A stretch of DNA of 64,000 bases from Haloarcula litorea. GTDB taxonomy: Archaea; Halobacteriota; Halobacteria; Halobacteriales; Haloarculaceae. The DNA lies in NCBI RefSeq assembly GCF_029338195.1, contig NZ_CP119779.1, positions 1 through 64,000 on the forward strand, in the 5' to 3' direction. A model generated the notes under the pieces. The model worked only from the letters and a program-made list of their open reading frames with translations. It was not told where the DNA came from and searched no databases. Shown piece after piece: positions 7,752-17,531 of this stretch; position 1 is the first letter of the stretch; every line of letters starts with the position of its first letter. Made by a program: the position numbers and the translations under genes.

Positions 7752-9755
7752 GTGAGCCTGCTCGTCGGTGGTCGACCGCTCGCGGTGGGTCTCGTCGAAT
7801 TCCTCCAGCCGTACGCTTCGTACCTCCTCCCCGGTATCTTCGTGGGGTTCCTGGCCGCGGCGGCCGTCGCGGTGGCGCTGTCCGACCGCTTCCACGCCCG
7901 GACGGTGTTCGTCGCGGGCTTCTTCCTCGCGTTGCTCGCTGTCAACTTCGTCGTCCCGACGGCTCCGTACCCGTTGGTCTCGTGGGCGCACTTCGCCGAG
8001 CCGACGGCGGAGACCGAGACGTACCGGGAGTTCCGGGTCGTCGACGAGTCGGGCCACGAGCTCAAGATGCACGGGCGGATGACCCTCGCCTTCGAGGGCG
8101 TGTCGATGAACTCGCTCCGGCGGAGTATGCTCACCGAGTACGACCGGGAACGGAACGAGGCGGTGGCGCGGTACCTGTTGCTTCGCGCCCGCGAGTACCG
8201 CGACCGGGTCGGTGAGCGGGGACTCCTCTACCGGCTCCGGTACCCCAACCACGGATTGACCGCCGTCTGGACGGAGGGGACCCTCGAACGGTACGACGCG
8301 TTCGTCGGCATCCGGATCTACGAGATGACGTTCGTCACGTCCGCCGACGGCACCGAGGTCGTCGAGTACGAGGAGGAACTGGTCTTCGAGTCGTTCCCCC
8401 TCGGCGGGCGGACGAGCGTCCCGGCCCAGCCCAGCGCGATGCCGACCCGGGAGATGAATCGGACCGTCCTCGATGCGGGGGCGAACGGAACCGTCCGGGA
8501 GGAGCGGCTGATGTTCGTCAACTACGTCGCCGACGACGAGCGCTCGTCGCCGATCAACTACGCGGCCGCCCGTCTCGTGCTCGCGGTCTGGCTCGTCTGG
8601 AAGACGGTCTGGTACGACTGGCCGCGGCACGTCAGCGTCCCCTTCCGGGCGATGGCCGGCGAGAGCTACGCCTGGGCGCTTCCGGTCGGGGCACCGTGGC
8701 TCCTGACGGTCGAGCAGTGGCTCCTCGTCGGCCTGTTGCTGCTGTTCGCCGTCGGCTACCGGACCCGGGCGACCGGGTTCGCGAGTGCGGCACTGCTGGC
8801 ACATCTGGGTGTCGTCCGAGCCACCCTCAACAACAGCGGCGAGACCAAGAGCCTGTTTCTGGGTTCGTTCGTCCTGCTGTTCTTCGCGCTGTACGCCGAC
8901 GACGACGCGCTCTCTGTCGACGGACTCAGGCGAACCGCCGACTGGTCGATCGAGACGCTCGTCGAGCGACTGAAGTCAGACGCCGGCGGCCGGTACCGGC
9001 TGCGCGGGCTGACGTACTCGCTCCTCCTGCTGGCGGTCCTCTTTTTCAGCACGGCGGTGAGCAAGGTCGTCGCCGGCGACGGCCTCGGGTTCGTCGCGCC
9101 GGACAACCTCACGCGCCTCGTGCTGGTTCGCTCGTACGTCTACCCGTGGTACGACGCACAGCTGCTCCTCGTGGAGTATCCGGTCCTCGGAACTCTCGGC
9201 GGCGTCGGGACGCTCGTCGTCGAGATGGGGTTGCTCGTCGCCGTCCTGCTCGGGATCACCGTCACACCGGTCGTGTTCGGGCTGGCGACGTTCACGCTCT
9301 CGAACGTCGTCCTGCTCGGGATCTTCTTCGTAGACAACCTCTTTCTCCTGGCGCTGTTCACCGCCTTCGACCGGGTCCACGCTCGGCTGGCGCTCGACCG
9401 TGACCTCGACCTCGTGTTCGACGAGCGTTGTCGGTTCTGTGTGCGGGCGCTGTACCCGTTCAAGCTCGTCGACGTCGCGGGGTCGGTCACGTTCTACTCC
9501 CAGTCCGACGTCCCGGCCCGGTACGGCGATCGCGAGGACGTGGACTTCGGCACTGCGATGTACGTCTTCGACGACGGGACGGCACACGAGGGATACGACG
9601 CGTTCCGGGAACTCTGCCGGCAGTACCGAACCTTCCTCCCGTTGGTCGGGGTGATGGGACTGCCGCCGGTCCGCGCCGTCGGTCGGCGCATCTATCGCTA
9701 CGTCGCGGCCAACCGGAGCCGGCACTTCACCTGTGACCCCGACAGCGCGGGCTGA
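7752..9755 (+). CDS. HTTM-domain membrane protein with C-terminal DCC (DUF393) domain
   Basis: This 667-residue protein has roughly ten membrane segments. An N-terminal pair precedes a long hydrophilic stretch (residues 75-280). Helices of the HTTM type (horizontally transferred transmembrane, related to vitamin K-dependent gamma-carboxylase) follow, and the last 120 residues form a thiol-oxidoreductase-like DCC domain with the motif FDERCRFC. HTTM and DCC proteins are often neighbours or fused; their enzymatic roles are largely unknown, and a redox-linked modification of lipid or protein is only a guess. The GTG start at 7752 follows GGAGGTGTGA by six bases. The gene stands alone after the tRNA-Thr spacer. 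The central soluble region (residues 80-260) has no family I recognise. Confidence 0.75.
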   Translation: MSLLVGGRPLAVGLVEFLQPYASYLLPGIFVGFLAAAAVAVALSDRFHARTVFVAGFFLALLAVNFVVPTAPYPLVSWAHFAEPTAETETYREFRVVDESGHELKMHGRMTLAFEGVSMNSLRRSMLTEYDRERNEAVARYLLLRAREYRDRVGERGLLYRLRYPNHGLTAVWTEGTLERYDAFVGIRIYEMTFVTSADGTEVVEYEEELVFESFPLGGRTSVPAQPSAMPTREMNRTVLDAGANGTVREERLMFVNYVADDERSSPINYAAARLVLAVWLVWKTVWYDWPRHVSVPFRAMAGESYAWALPVGAPWLLTVEQWLLVGLLLLFAVGYRTRATGFASAALLAHLGVVRATLNNSGETKSLFLGSFVLLFFALYADDDALSVDGLRRTADWSIETLVERLKSDAGGRYRLRGLTYSLLLLAVLFFSTAVSKVVAGDGLGFVAPDNLTRLVLVRSYVYPWYDAQLLLVEYPVLGTLGGVGTLVVEMGLLVAVLLGITVTPVVFGLATFTLSNVVLLGIFFVDNLFLLALFTAFDRVHARLALDRDLDLVFDERCRFCVRALYPFKLVDVAGSVTFYSQSDVPARYGDREDVDFGTAMYVFDDGTAHEGYDAFRELCRQYRTFLPLVGVMGLPPVRAVGRRIYRYVAANRSRHFTCDPDSAG

Positions 9756-9810
9756 TCGGTAGGGGGCTGTGGATCGACACGCCGATTGGCGGGTCCCGAA
9801 CCCCGCTATG

Positions 9811-9819
9811 TTTAAATTA
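9811..9819 (+). promoter_or_regulatory. TATA box of the small zinc protein gene
   Basis: TTTAAATTA stands in GC-rich DNA 53-61 bases before the ATG at 9872, predicting a short leader of about 30 bases. Confidence 0.5.
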
Positions 9820-9871
9820 CCCTCGCAAGTGAGGCAGTAGAGCGACCGTCCCGGGCCACGAGACGACGAGT

Positions 9872-10174
9872 ATGAGCTACCGCAACGCCTGGCACCGCGA
9901 CGGCGACGAGAGGGTGGTCTGTATCGCCTGCGGGGACGAGGTGGACCGGGACGACGCCCGCGAGTACGACAAGCACGGCGACCGCTGGGACCGCGGCGAG
10001 AAGTCCTTCGAGTACCTCTGCAAGCCCTGCGACGGGGACCGGTCCCACGCCCCCCGACGGGGACTGGAGGAGCGACTCGTCGAGGCGGGAGCGGGCGAGA
10101 CCGACCGCGAGACGTTCCTCGGGCGGTACACCGCCCTCGTGAGCGACGAGGAGCGGGCCGAGCGACGGGGCTGA
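9872..10174 (+). CDS. small haloarchaeal zinc-ribbon-like protein
   Basis: This 100-residue soluble protein of unknown function has two CxxC pairs, CIAC near residue 17 and CKPC near residue 50, spaced as in a four-cysteine zinc ribbon, and a charged helical C-terminus. I recognise it as a conserved haloarchaeal hypothetical type but not by role. The ATG at 9872 is supported by a TATA box upstream. It is convergent with the alcohol dehydrogenase gene, whose end lies 15 bases away. Confidence 0.75.
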   Translation: MSYRNAWHRDGDERVVCIACGDEVDRDDAREYDKHGDRWDRGEKSFEYLCKPCDGDRSHAPRRGLEERLVEAGAGETDRETFLGRYTALVSDEERAERRG

Positions 10175-10188
10175 TCCGCGCGGCGGCG

Positions 10189-11229
10189 CTACGGCGTGAT
10201 GACCGCCCGGCCGTCGATCTCGCCGTGTTCCAGCTTCTCTGCCACCTCGTTGACGGCGTCGAGGTCGTAGCGGCTGGTGTGGAGGTCGACGTCCCCGCGG
10301 TCGACCAGTGCGACCAGCTCCTGCAGTTCGGTGTACTGGCCGACGATGTTACCCCGGAAGGAGAACTCGCCGTTGACCAGCGCCTGTGCCGGTTCGTGGA
10401 CGTGGCCGCCGTAGCCGATGATGTGGTGGTCGCCGCCGGCCGCACAGAGATCCGGCGCGAGCTCGGTCGTCTCGTCGGCACCGACGAAGTCCAGGACCTG
10501 TGCCGCACCGACGCCGTCCGTGATGTCGTCGACCTCGCTCGGGACGTCCTCGCTGGTCGGGTCGAGCGTGTAGTGAGCGCCGAAGCGGTCGGCGAGGTCG
10601 CGGGCGGACGCCTTGACGTCGACGGCGACGATGTCGGCGGCGCTCATCGCGTCGACACACTGGAGGCCGATGTGGCCGAGGCCGCCGATACCGATGACGA
10701 CGCAGGCGTCCCCGGGGTCGAGGTCGGCGACGGCCTTCTTCGCGGCGTGGTAGGCCGTGATGCCGGCGTCGGCGTGGGGCGCGATGTCGGTCGGGTCGAC
10801 GCCGTCGGGCAGCGGGATCACCGACCGCTCGTCGGTGAGCAGCTGGTCGGCGAAGCCGCCGTCCGTCGTCAGGCCGTTGAACGCCTGGTTCTCGCAGTAC
10901 ATCGTCTCGCCCTGCCGGCAGGGCCGACAGGTCCCGCAAGTCTGGACCGGGTGACAGATCACCTGGTCGCCCTCGTCGACGATCCCGACTTCCTCGCCCA
11001 CTTCGACGACCGTGCCCGCGTTCTCGTGGCCGAGTGTCAGCGGGAGCGGCTGCTCGACGTACTGCTCCCACATCCCCTCGATGATGTGGTTGTCAGTCTG
11101 ACACCAGCCCGCGCCCTCGACCTCGACGACGACGCCGCTGCTGTCTGTCACCTGTGGTGCGTCGACCTCGTCGATCGAGAGCCCGTTCGCCATATCGTCC
11201 GTGTACTCGTGGAGTCTTGCTGCCTGCAT
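10189..11229 (-). CDS. zinc-dependent NAD(P)-linked alcohol dehydrogenase (MDR family)
   Basis: This 346-residue cytoplasmic enzyme would interconvert alcohols and aldehydes or ketones. The catalytic zinc ligands are Cys43 (GWCQTD) and His68/Glu69 in GHENAG. The structural zinc site has four cysteines at 98, 101, 104 and 112 with textbook spacing. The Rossmann motif GIGGLGHIG lies near 170-178. The ATG at 11229 is chosen over one eight codons upstream because a TATA-like element is centred 28 bases before it, giving a leaderless mRNA. Substrate is unknown; the gene appears monocistronic. Confidence 0.92.
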   Translation of the reverse strand: MQAARLHEYTDDMANGLSIDEVDAPQVTDSSGVVVEVEGAGWCQTDNHIIEGMWEQYVEQPLPLTLGHENAGTVVEVGEEVGIVDEGDQVICHPVQTCGTCRPCRQGETMYCENQAFNGLTTDGGFADQLLTDERSVIPLPDGVDPTDIAPHADAGITAYHAAKKAVADLDPGDACVVIGIGGLGHIGLQCVDAMSAADIVAVDVKASARDLADRFGAHYTLDPTSEDVPSEVDDITDGVGAAQVLDFVGADETTELAPDLCAAGGDHHIIGYGGHVHEPAQALVNGEFSFRGNIVGQYTELQELVALVDRGDVDLHTSRYDLDAVNEVAEKLEHGEIDGRAVITP

Positions 11230-11251
11230 CGGCCCTGAGTACGTGTCACAC

Positions 11252-11263
11252 ACTCAAAAGTAC
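11252..11263 (-). promoter_or_regulatory. TATA box of the alcohol dehydrogenase gene
   Basis: Read on the minus strand the element is GTACTTTTGAGT, centred about 28 bases before the ATG at 11229. The spacing implies a leaderless transcript and decides the start codon. Confidence 0.5.
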
Positions 11264-11298
11264 TCGTCCGGGCGTCGAGTCCGACTACCACGACCCGG

Positions 11299-11544
11299 CT
11301 ACCGATGTGTCAACAACAGGAGCTCGTCGTCGGTGCGGACCAGACAGAACGGCCCGCCGGGGTCGCCGAACGTGTTCGCTCGCTTCTCCGTGACGAACAG
11401 GCGCTCGAAGGCCTCGCCACAGGCCGGGCAGGCGAACCCGTCCCTGTTGGCCAGCGTCGTCGTCTCCCGGTCCTGGGTCAGGAGCTTCAGCCCGTGACGG
11501 TAGTCGTGGACGTCGAAGCCGTCGCTGACGTCGAGCCGCTCCAT
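11299..11544 (-). CDS. small conserved haloarchaeal protein (DUF7385-like)
   Basis: This 81-residue protein has one CxxC zinc-type pair (CPAC near residue 39) in a hydrophilic beta-rich context. Proteins of this shape, beginning with a [12 protein letters not shown]-like stretch, are widespread in haloarchaea and are sometimes labelled 'flagella cluster protein', which I regard as a name without functional evidence. It lies 38 bases downstream of the cytochrome oxidase gene on the same strand and could be co-transcribed with it. Confidence 0.7.
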   Translation of the reverse strand: MERLDVSDGFDVHDYRHGLKLLTQDRETTTLANRDGFACPACGEAFERLFVTEKRANTFGDPGGPFCLVRTDDELLLLTHR

Positions 11545-11582
11545 ATCCGGGGCAGTGGCGCGGGGAAGTTAGGGGTTCGCGT

Positions 11583-12449
11583 TCAGGCGAACAGGTTCGC
11601 GCCGATGTAGAGGACGACAACGAGGAACACCCACACCACGTCGACGAAGTGCCAGTACATCGACGCCGTCGAGACGGAGGTGTGGCGCTCGGGCGAGTAC
11701 TGGCCGTAGTAGGCCCGCGCGAAGACGATGCCCAACAGCACCGCGCCCATCGTGACGTGGAGCCCGTGGAGACCGGTCAGGCCGTAGAACGCGGAGGCGT
11801 AAGCGCCGCCGGTGATGGTGAAGCCCTTGTGGACGATGAACTCGTAGTACTCGTACACCTGGCCGCCGATGAAGACGGTGCCCAGCAGCAGCGTCAGCCC
11901 GAGCAGGCGGACGAACCGCGAGCGGTTGCCGTTGATCAACGCGACGTGGCTGTAGTGCAGCGTCACCGAACTGATGATCAGGATGACCGTGTTGACGATG
12001 ACCAGCGAGCCGAACACCTCGGGGACGGACGTCTGGGTCCAGACGTCAGTCCCGCGGACGATGAAGTAGTAGACGAAGCCCGCGCCGAAGGTGGCGAGCT
12101 CCGAGCCCAGGAACAGCAACATCGCGAACTTCAGCGTCCGGCCGGAGTGGTGGTCGGTCCCGCGCTCCCAGAAGTTGACGACGAAGGCGTGGTACAGCCA
12201 GCCGTAGATCCCAAGCAGGAACAGGCCGACGCTCCCGACGGTGGCGACGGCACCGACGGTCGTGCTCACGAGCGCGTTCTCGCCCAGCGAGAGGACGAAC
12301 AGTGCCGCGCCGACGTAGATGCCGGAGCCGCCGATGGCGGTGATGAATGGCCACCAGCTCGCCTCGCCGAAGCCGCGGGGCCAGTCCTCCGTCGCCGGGA
12401 GGTGGTGGTCCCCGTGGCCGCCGTCGGCGTGTTCCTCGGTCGTGCTCAT
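11583..12449 (-). CDS. heme-copper terminal oxidase subunit III
   Basis: This 288-residue membrane protein with seven hydrophobic segments is the CoxC/CyoC-type third subunit of an aerobic terminal oxidase. Recognisable stretches are the Glu-containing [14 protein letters not shown] helix, the QVYEYYEF segment and the C-terminal GLHGLHV and YWHFVDVVW helices, which are standard for this subunit. The His-rich, acidic N-terminus is a haloarchaeal addition. The other oxidase subunits are not in the window. The start at 12449 has a TATA box 27 bases upstream. Confidence 0.92.
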   Translation of the reverse strand: MSTTEEHADGGHGDHHLPATEDWPRGFGEASWWPFITAIGGSGIYVGAALFVLSLGENALVSTTVGAVATVGSVGLFLLGIYGWLYHAFVVNFWERGTDHHSGRTLKFAMLLFLGSELATFGAGFVYYFIVRGTDVWTQTSVPEVFGSLVIVNTVILIISSVTLHYSHVALINGNRSRFVRLLGLTLLLGTVFIGGQVYEYYEFIVHKGFTITGGAYASAFYGLTGLHGLHVTMGAVLLGIVFARAYYGQYSPERHTSVSTASMYWHFVDVVWVFLVVVLYIGANLFA

Positions 12450-12472
12450 ACTCGACCCATAACGAAGCGATC

Positions 12473-12481
12473 ACTAAAAGC
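12473..12481 (-). promoter_or_regulatory. TATA box of the cytochrome oxidase subunit III gene
   Basis: On the minus strand the element reads GCTTTTAGT, about 27 bases before the ATG at 12449, implying a leaderless mRNA. Confidence 0.5.
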
Positions 12482-12590
12482 CCATCCAATTCCGTCCGGC
12501 GGAACGCAGTTACGTCGTCTCGACGCGAGCGGAGCGGGGGAGCACAGACTCGACCGGTCGGGACGGCAGCCCGCGTCGTCGCCGGCGGAA

Positions 12591-12598
12591 GCTATATC
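12591..12598 (+). promoter_or_regulatory. TATA box of the peptide-type ABC ATPase gene
   Basis: GCTATATC lies about 24 bases before the GTG at 12618 and explains why this GTG, and not one of the many upstream in-frame codons, is taken as the start. Confidence 0.5.
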
Positions 12599-12617
12599 CG
12601 TGGGCTGTCTCCACTGT

Positions 12618-15600
12618 GTGACAGTGACTGGCCTACTCTCCCTGGGCGAACTCAGGACACAGTTCGACACGGACCGCGGTGCGGTGAAGGCCGTCGACGG
12701 ACTCGACCTGACGATCGAGTCCGGCGAGACGGTCGGGCTCGTCGGCGAGAGCGGCTCGGGCAAGAGCGTCACGGCGCTGTCGGCGATGCGGATCGTCGAC
12801 GACCCGGGCGAAGTCGTCGGCGGCGAGGTCGTGTTCGGCGACGCGGAGGTCGTCGCCGAACTCGCAGCGACGCATCCGGACGCCGTCGCGTCGTACCCCT
12901 ACGAGCTCGTCGCCGCCTGCCGGCGGGTCGCGGGCGACCTCCGCGAGGCGGCCGATCCCCACGCCGCGGCCGACGAACTCCGAGGCATCGCGACTGATCT
13001 CGACGGCGCGGACGATCCCGGCGCGCTGGCGGCGGCCCTCCGGGGGATCGCCGACCGCCTGGAGTCGGGCGCGGACCCGGAGGCGGTCGGCCCCGAGATC
13101 GACCACGCCGTCGCGGACGCGCTGGACGGGTTCCTGTTCGTCGAGGGCGCGCGACTCGACCCGGAACCGGACAGCGACGTCGACCCCGGGGCCGACCCCT
13201 GGGAAGTGTTGCGCGAACGCGAGGACGGCCCGGAGCACGTCAGGCTCGACGGGGCGCGGGTCGACATCACCACAGCGCCCGAGCGGGCGATGCGGGACAT
13301 CCGCGGCGGCGAGATGAGCATGATCTTCCAGGACCCGATGACGTCGCTCAACCCCGCGCTCACCGTCGGCGAGCAGATCGCCGAGAGCCTGCGGCTCCAC
13401 CGCTACGACCAGAAGAAGGCCGACACCTGGCTCAACGGCGTCCGGGAGGTGATCGACCGCGGCGACACGGACGAGGAGATCGTCCAGGACGTGATCGAGA
13501 TCCTCGAGGCCGTCGGCATCCCGGAACCGGAGTCCCGGCTCGACGAGTACCCCCACGAGTTCTCCGGCGGGATGCGCCAGCGGGTGCTCATCGCCATCGC
13601 GCTGGCCTGTCGGCCCAAGCTGCTCATCGCCGACGAGCCGACGACGGCGCTTGACGTCACCATCCAGGCCCAGATCCTCGATCTCATCAACGACCTCCAG
13701 GCGGAGTTCGGGATGAGCGTCCTGTTCATCACCCACGACCTCGGCGTCGTCGCCGAGACCTGCGACCGCGTGGCCGTGATGTACGCCGGCGAGATCGTCG
13801 AGGAGGGGCCGGTCGACGAGATCTTCCACAACCCCAGCCACCCCTACACCTACGCGCTGCTGGAGTCGATCCCCAGAGAGGACACGGACCGCCTCCAGCC
13901 CATCGAGGGGAACGTCCCGGACCTCATCGACCTCCCCGACGGGTGTCACTTCGAGCCGCGGTGCCCGTGGGCCCGCGAGGAGTGCACCTCGGGCGAGATC
14001 CCCTACCTCGACCACGGTCCGCCGGACGTGTCCCACAAGTCGAAGTGCGTGCTGGAGGAGTTCGACACCGACGAGTACGGCGCGGCGGCCGGCGAGATGG
14101 CCGTCGAGTCAGAGACGTTCGGCGGGGACCCGATGGTGGAGGTCGACGGCCTCCGGAAGTACTTCTCCCGGGCCGAGGGGTGGCTCGACGAGTGGCTCTC
14201 CGACGAGCCACAGACCGTCAAGGCCGTCGACGGCGTCGACTTCGACATCTACGAGGGCGAGACGCTCGGCCTCGTCGGCGAGTCCGGCTGCGGGAAGTCG
14301 ACCACGGGCCGGTCGCTGCTTCGCCTGCTCGAACCGACGGACGGCCGGGTCGTGTACGCGGGCGAGACCATCACCGACCTCGACGACGACGCGCTGGGCG
14401 CGAAACGCCGCGAGATGCAGATGATCTTCCAGGACCCGATGTCGTCGCTTGACCCGCGCCAGACGGTCGGCAAGACGATCCGGGAACCGCTGGAGATCCA
14501 CGACCTCCCCGTGAGCGACCCGCTCGTCGACACGCGCGCCGACGTCTCCGTGAGCGGTATCGACCGGAGCACCGTCGAGGTCGCGGTGGCCGACGACGCC
14601 GACGCCCTCGTCCCCAGCAGCGACGGGGTGGCCGTCGTCGACGTCGCCGTGACCGTCGACGGGGACGAGGTGGCCGTCGAGACCGGGACACCGATGGCCG
14701 TCGACACCACGGTCACGCGCTCCGACGGTCGGATCACCGCCGTCGAGATCCGCGTCAGTGCGGGCGACTCCGAACGGGCGCGACGGCGGAACCGCGTCGC
14801 GCAACTGCTGGAGGCCGTCGGGCTCGAACCCGCGCAGTACGACCGCTACCCCCACGAACTCTCGGGCGGACAGCGCCAGCGGGTCGGCATCGCGCGGGCG
14901 CTGGCGGTCGACCCGGACTTCATCGTCGCCGACGAGCCCGTGAGCGCACTGGACGTCTCCGTCCAGGCACAGATCCTCAACCTCCTGGAGGACCTCCAGG
15001 ACGAGTTCGACCTGACGTACCTCTTCATCGCCCACGACCTCTCGGTCGTCCGCCACATCTGCGACCGGGTCGCGGTGATGTACCTCGGGAAGGTCGTCGA
15101 GACGGCCCCGACCGAACAGCTGTTCGAGACGCCGAAACACCCCTACACGCAGGCGTTGCTGTCCGCGATTCCGGAGCCCGATCCCCGGGCCGACGACGAG
15201 GGCCGTATCCTCCTCAAAGGGGACGTTCCGAGCCCGGTCGACCCGCCCTCGGGCTGTCGGTTCCGGACGCGCTGTCCCGAGGTCATCCCTCCCGACGATC
15301 TCGACGTCGAGCAGGCGGTGTACCGCGACGTGATGGACTTCCGGGAGGCCGTCGAGAACCGCGACATCCCGCTCGACGCCGTCCGCGACGACGCCGAAGC
15401 GCGGGCCGACGACGGGGGAACGGCCGAGGCCTCGGCCGACGGCGGTCGCGATCCGGAACGCCGGGCGTTCGTCCGAGCGATCTGGGACCGGGAGTTCGAG
15501 ACCGAGCCCGACGGGGAGGTGCGCGAGGTCGTCCAGGAGGCCATCGACGCGCTCGCGGCGGACGACTGGGAGACGGCCGAGACGGTCCTGCGCGACCGCT

Positions 15601-15701
15601 TCGAGAGCCCGTGCGAGCGCGAGGAACCCCCCCTCTCCGGCGCGGCCGAACAGCCGGTCGCCTGCCACCTCTACGACGACCAGGGACACCGCCTCGACTG
15701 A
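12618..15701 (+). CDS. double ATPase of a dipeptide/oligopeptide ABC transporter (DppD-DppF fusion)
   Basis: This 1027-residue protein joins the two ATPases of a peptide-type importer. The first unit has Walker A GESGSGKS at 43-50, Q-loop [11 protein letters not shown] near 237, signature FSGGMRQ near 317 and an oligo_HPY tail (FEPRCPWA). The second has Walker A GESGCGKS near 556, Q-loop [11 protein letters not shown] near 603, signature LSGGQRQ near 748 and another oligo_HPY tail. Three insertions are unusual. About 135 residues lie between Walker A and Q-loop of unit one. About 85 beta-rich acidic residues lie between Q-loop and signature of unit two. About 100 residues lie inside the final oligo_HPY region. 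All catalytic motifs are intact. The binding protein and permeases follow. The GTG start is set by the TATA box; a second GTG two codons on is possible. Confidence 0.9.
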   Translation: MTVTGLLSLGELRTQFDTDRGAVKAVDGLDLTIESGETVGLVGESGSGKSVTALSAMRIVDDPGEVVGGEVVFGDAEVVAELAATHPDAVASYPYELVAACRRVAGDLREAADPHAAADELRGIATDLDGADDPGALAAALRGIADRLESGADPEAVGPEIDHAVADALDGFLFVEGARLDPEPDSDVDPGADPWEVLREREDGPEHVRLDGARVDITTAPERAMRDIRGGEMSMIFQDPMTSLNPALTVGEQIAESLRLHRYDQKKADTWLNGVREVIDRGDTDEEIVQDVIEILEAVGIPEPESRLDEYPHEFSGGMRQRVLIAIALACRPKLLIADEPTTALDVTIQAQILDLINDLQAEFGMSVLFITHDLGVVAETCDRVAVMYAGEIVEEGPVDEIFHNPSHPYTYALLESIPREDTDRLQPIEGNVPDLIDLPDGCHFEPRCPWAREECTSGEIPYLDHGPPDVSHKSKCVLEEFDTDEYGAAAGEMAVESETFGGDPMVEVDGLRKYFSRAEGWLDEWLSDEPQTVKAVDGVDFDIYEGETLGLVGESGCGKSTTGRSLLRLLEPTDGRVVYAGETITDLDDDALGAKRREMQMIFQDPMSSLDPRQTVGKTIREPLEIHDLPVSDPLVDTRADVSVSGIDRSTVEVAVADDADALVPSSDGVAVVDVAVTVDGDEVAVETGTPMAVDTTVTRSDGRITAVEIRVSAGDSERARRRNRVAQLLEAVGLEPAQYDRYPHELSGGQRQRVGIARALAVDPDFIVADEPVSALDVSVQAQILNLLEDLQDEFDLTYLFIAHDLSVVRHICDRVAVMYLGKVVETAPTEQLFETPKHPYTQALLSAIPEPDPRADDEGRILLKGDVPSPVDPPSGCRFRTRCPEVIPPDDLDVEQAVYRDVMDFREAVENRDIPLDAVRDDAEARADDGGTAEASADGGRDPERRAFVRAIWDREFETEPDGEVREVVQEAIDALAADDWETAETVLRDRFESPCEREEPPLSGAAEQPVACHLYDDQGHRLD

Positions 15702-15721
15702 CAGCTACCCGGGAGATCCCA

Positions 15722-15777
15722 ATCGTATGGGTACGATAGTCTCGGTCGGTACCCCGGTAAATTAAGTGGCCGACCGA
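15722..15777 (+). promoter_or_regulatory. promoter of the peptide-binding protein gene with flanking inverted repeats
   Basis: A TATA element (GGTAAATTAAG, 15756-15766) is centred 30 bases before the ATG at 15791. It is bracketed by an eight-base inverted repeat, TCGGTCGG at 15742-15749 and CCGACCGA at 15770-15777. A second repeat, ATCGTA at 15722-15727 and TACGAT at 15732-15737, lies just upstream. The layout suggests a regulator site over the core promoter, so the binding protein can be expressed apart from the ATPase gene. Confidence 0.45.
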
Positions 15778-15790
15778 TACACGTTTTCCT

Positions 15791-17464
15791 ATGTCACGCG
15801 ATAGCACTAGTCGTCGAGACTTCCTGAAGGCCGCCGGCGCAGCGACGGTGGCCGCATCGTCGACAGCCGGCTGTGCGAGCTTCGGCGGCGGCGGTGGCGG
15901 GGGCGGTGGCACCCTGATTTACTCCCGCGGTGACCACCCCACGAACTACGACCCCCAGCAGACCACCAGCGGCGAGGTCGCGAAGGTGACCAACCAGGTG
16001 TTCGACACCCCCATCGACTTCAAGCCCGGGAGCGGCGGCGCACTCACCGACGGGCTGGCCAAGGAGTGGGAACTCGACGGCACGACGACGACGCTGACAC
16101 TGAAGGAGGGGATCACGTTCCACGACGGCAGCGAACTCACCGGCGAGGACGTCCGCGCGACGGTCCGGCGGTTCATCGACACGGGGTACGAGCACTTCCT
16201 CGGGGAGAAGCGGTCGGGCTACTCGTCGGTCACCTTCGGCGACTGGGTCGAGAGCATCGAGGTCCCGTCGGAGTACGAGGTCCGGTTCAACCTCAAGCAG
16301 CGGTACGCGCCGTTCGTCCGCAACCTCGCGATGTTCGCCGCGGCCGTCCTCTCGAAGGACCAGATCGAGAGCCTCGGATCGGGGCCGGAGTCCCAGGCCC
16401 AGCTCGGGACGGAGCCGGTCGGGACCGGCCCCTTCCAGTTCGAGGAACTCGACAACTCGAACGAGAAGATCCGGTTCAGCGCCTACGACGACTACTGGGG
16501 CGAGGGACCCCACGTCGGCTCGCTGGTGGTCAAGACCATCAAGTCGAACCAGACCAGGGCGCAGGACCTCATCAACGGGGACAGCCACATCACCGACAAC
16601 CTCGGTGCCCAGTCGATCAAGCAGATCCGTGACTCGGACGCGGCGAGCATCAAGGAGAAAGACGGGATCAACGTCGGCTACATGGCGTTCAACCAGTCCC
16701 GGAAGGCGGCGTTCCGCAAGCCGAAGGTCCGCCGTGCCATCAGCTACGCCGTCGACACGGAGGCAATCGTCGACTCGATCTATCAAGGGTTCGCGGCGGA
16801 GGCCGACCAGGCCCTCCCGCCGGACGTACTCGGCCACAACGAGGACGTCGACCCCTACCCCCACGACCCGGAGAAGGCACAGACGCTCCTCGAAGAGGCG
16901 GGCGAGAGCGACCTGGAGTTCGAACTCGCGACGTTCTCGAACCCGCGCGGGTACAACCCCAGCCCCGTCGCGACGGCGAACCAGATCCGGTCGGACCTGG
17001 AGGACATCGGCCTGACCGTCACGATCAACCAGTTCTCCTCGTTCGGGCCGTACATCGACTACACGTACGGCGGCAAACACGACGCCGCGCTGCTGGGCTG
17101 GTACACCGACAACGCCGACCCGGACAACTTCCTGTACGTCCTCCTGCACCCCGGCGTGTCCATCGACGACGTCCCGGACGGGCAGAGCTACGTGAGCTGG
17201 GACACGAAGGCCAACGCCTCGAACATCTCCTCGTGGGCCAACACCGACTACATGGAGCTGGTCGACGAGGGGCAGACGACCTACGAGAAGAGCGCCCGCG
17301 AGGAGCTGTACCTCGAAGCCGCGAAGATGACCCACGACCAGGCCCCGTGGGTCTTCATCGACTACGCCCAGCTGATCCGTGGCATCCACCAGTCGGTGCA
17401 GGCCGACAGCTACACGGTCAGTTCCGTCGGCGGGCCGTACCTCGAACTGGTCCAGCTGGAGTGA
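15791..17464 (+). CDS. peptide-type ABC transporter substrate-binding lipoprotein (SBP family 5)
   Basis: This 557-residue exported protein would capture peptides, nickel or sugars outside the cell for the DppBC-type channel. A Tat motif (SRRDFLK) at residues 6-12 and a lipobox ending in Cys (STAGC, near residue 26) are followed by a Gly-rich linker. The family-5 core shows LAKEWELDG and the GTGPFQF motif near 215. The ATG at 15791 has a leaderless promoter. It is followed at 68 bases by the permease genes. Substrate cannot be assigned. Confidence 0.92.
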   Translation: MSRDSTSRRDFLKAAGAATVAASSTAGCASFGGGGGGGGGTLIYSRGDHPTNYDPQQTTSGEVAKVTNQVFDTPIDFKPGSGGALTDGLAKEWELDGTTTTLTLKEGITFHDGSELTGEDVRATVRRFIDTGYEHFLGEKRSGYSSVTFGDWVESIEVPSEYEVRFNLKQRYAPFVRNLAMFAAAVLSKDQIESLGSGPESQAQLGTEPVGTGPFQFEELDNSNEKIRFSAYDDYWGEGPHVGSLVVKTIKSNQTRAQDLINGDSHITDNLGAQSIKQIRDSDAASIKEKDGINVGYMAFNQSRKAAFRKPKVRRAISYAVDTEAIVDSIYQGFAAEADQALPPDVLGHNEDVDPYPHDPEKAQTLLEEAGESDLEFELATFSNPRGYNPSPVATANQIRSDLEDIGLTVTINQFSSFGPYIDYTYGGKHDAALLGWYTDNADPDNFLYVLLHPGVSIDDVPDGQSYVSWDTKANASNISSWANTDYMELVDEGQTTYEKSAREELYLEAAKMTHDQAPWVFIDYAQLIRGIHQSVQADSYTVSSVGGPYLELVQLE

Positions 17465-17531
17465 ACCGATCGACTGATCGACCGTCGTACCGGGCGCAGG
17501 CCGCTTCGACAGCCGACAGTCTCCCCGACAG

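Noticed and set aside
11649-12617. Upstream in-frame extension of the peptide-transporter ATPase across the cytochrome oxidase gene
   Set aside because: The extension is antisense to cytochrome oxidase subunit III and has shadow composition; a TATA box 24 bases before GTG 12618 marks the real start.
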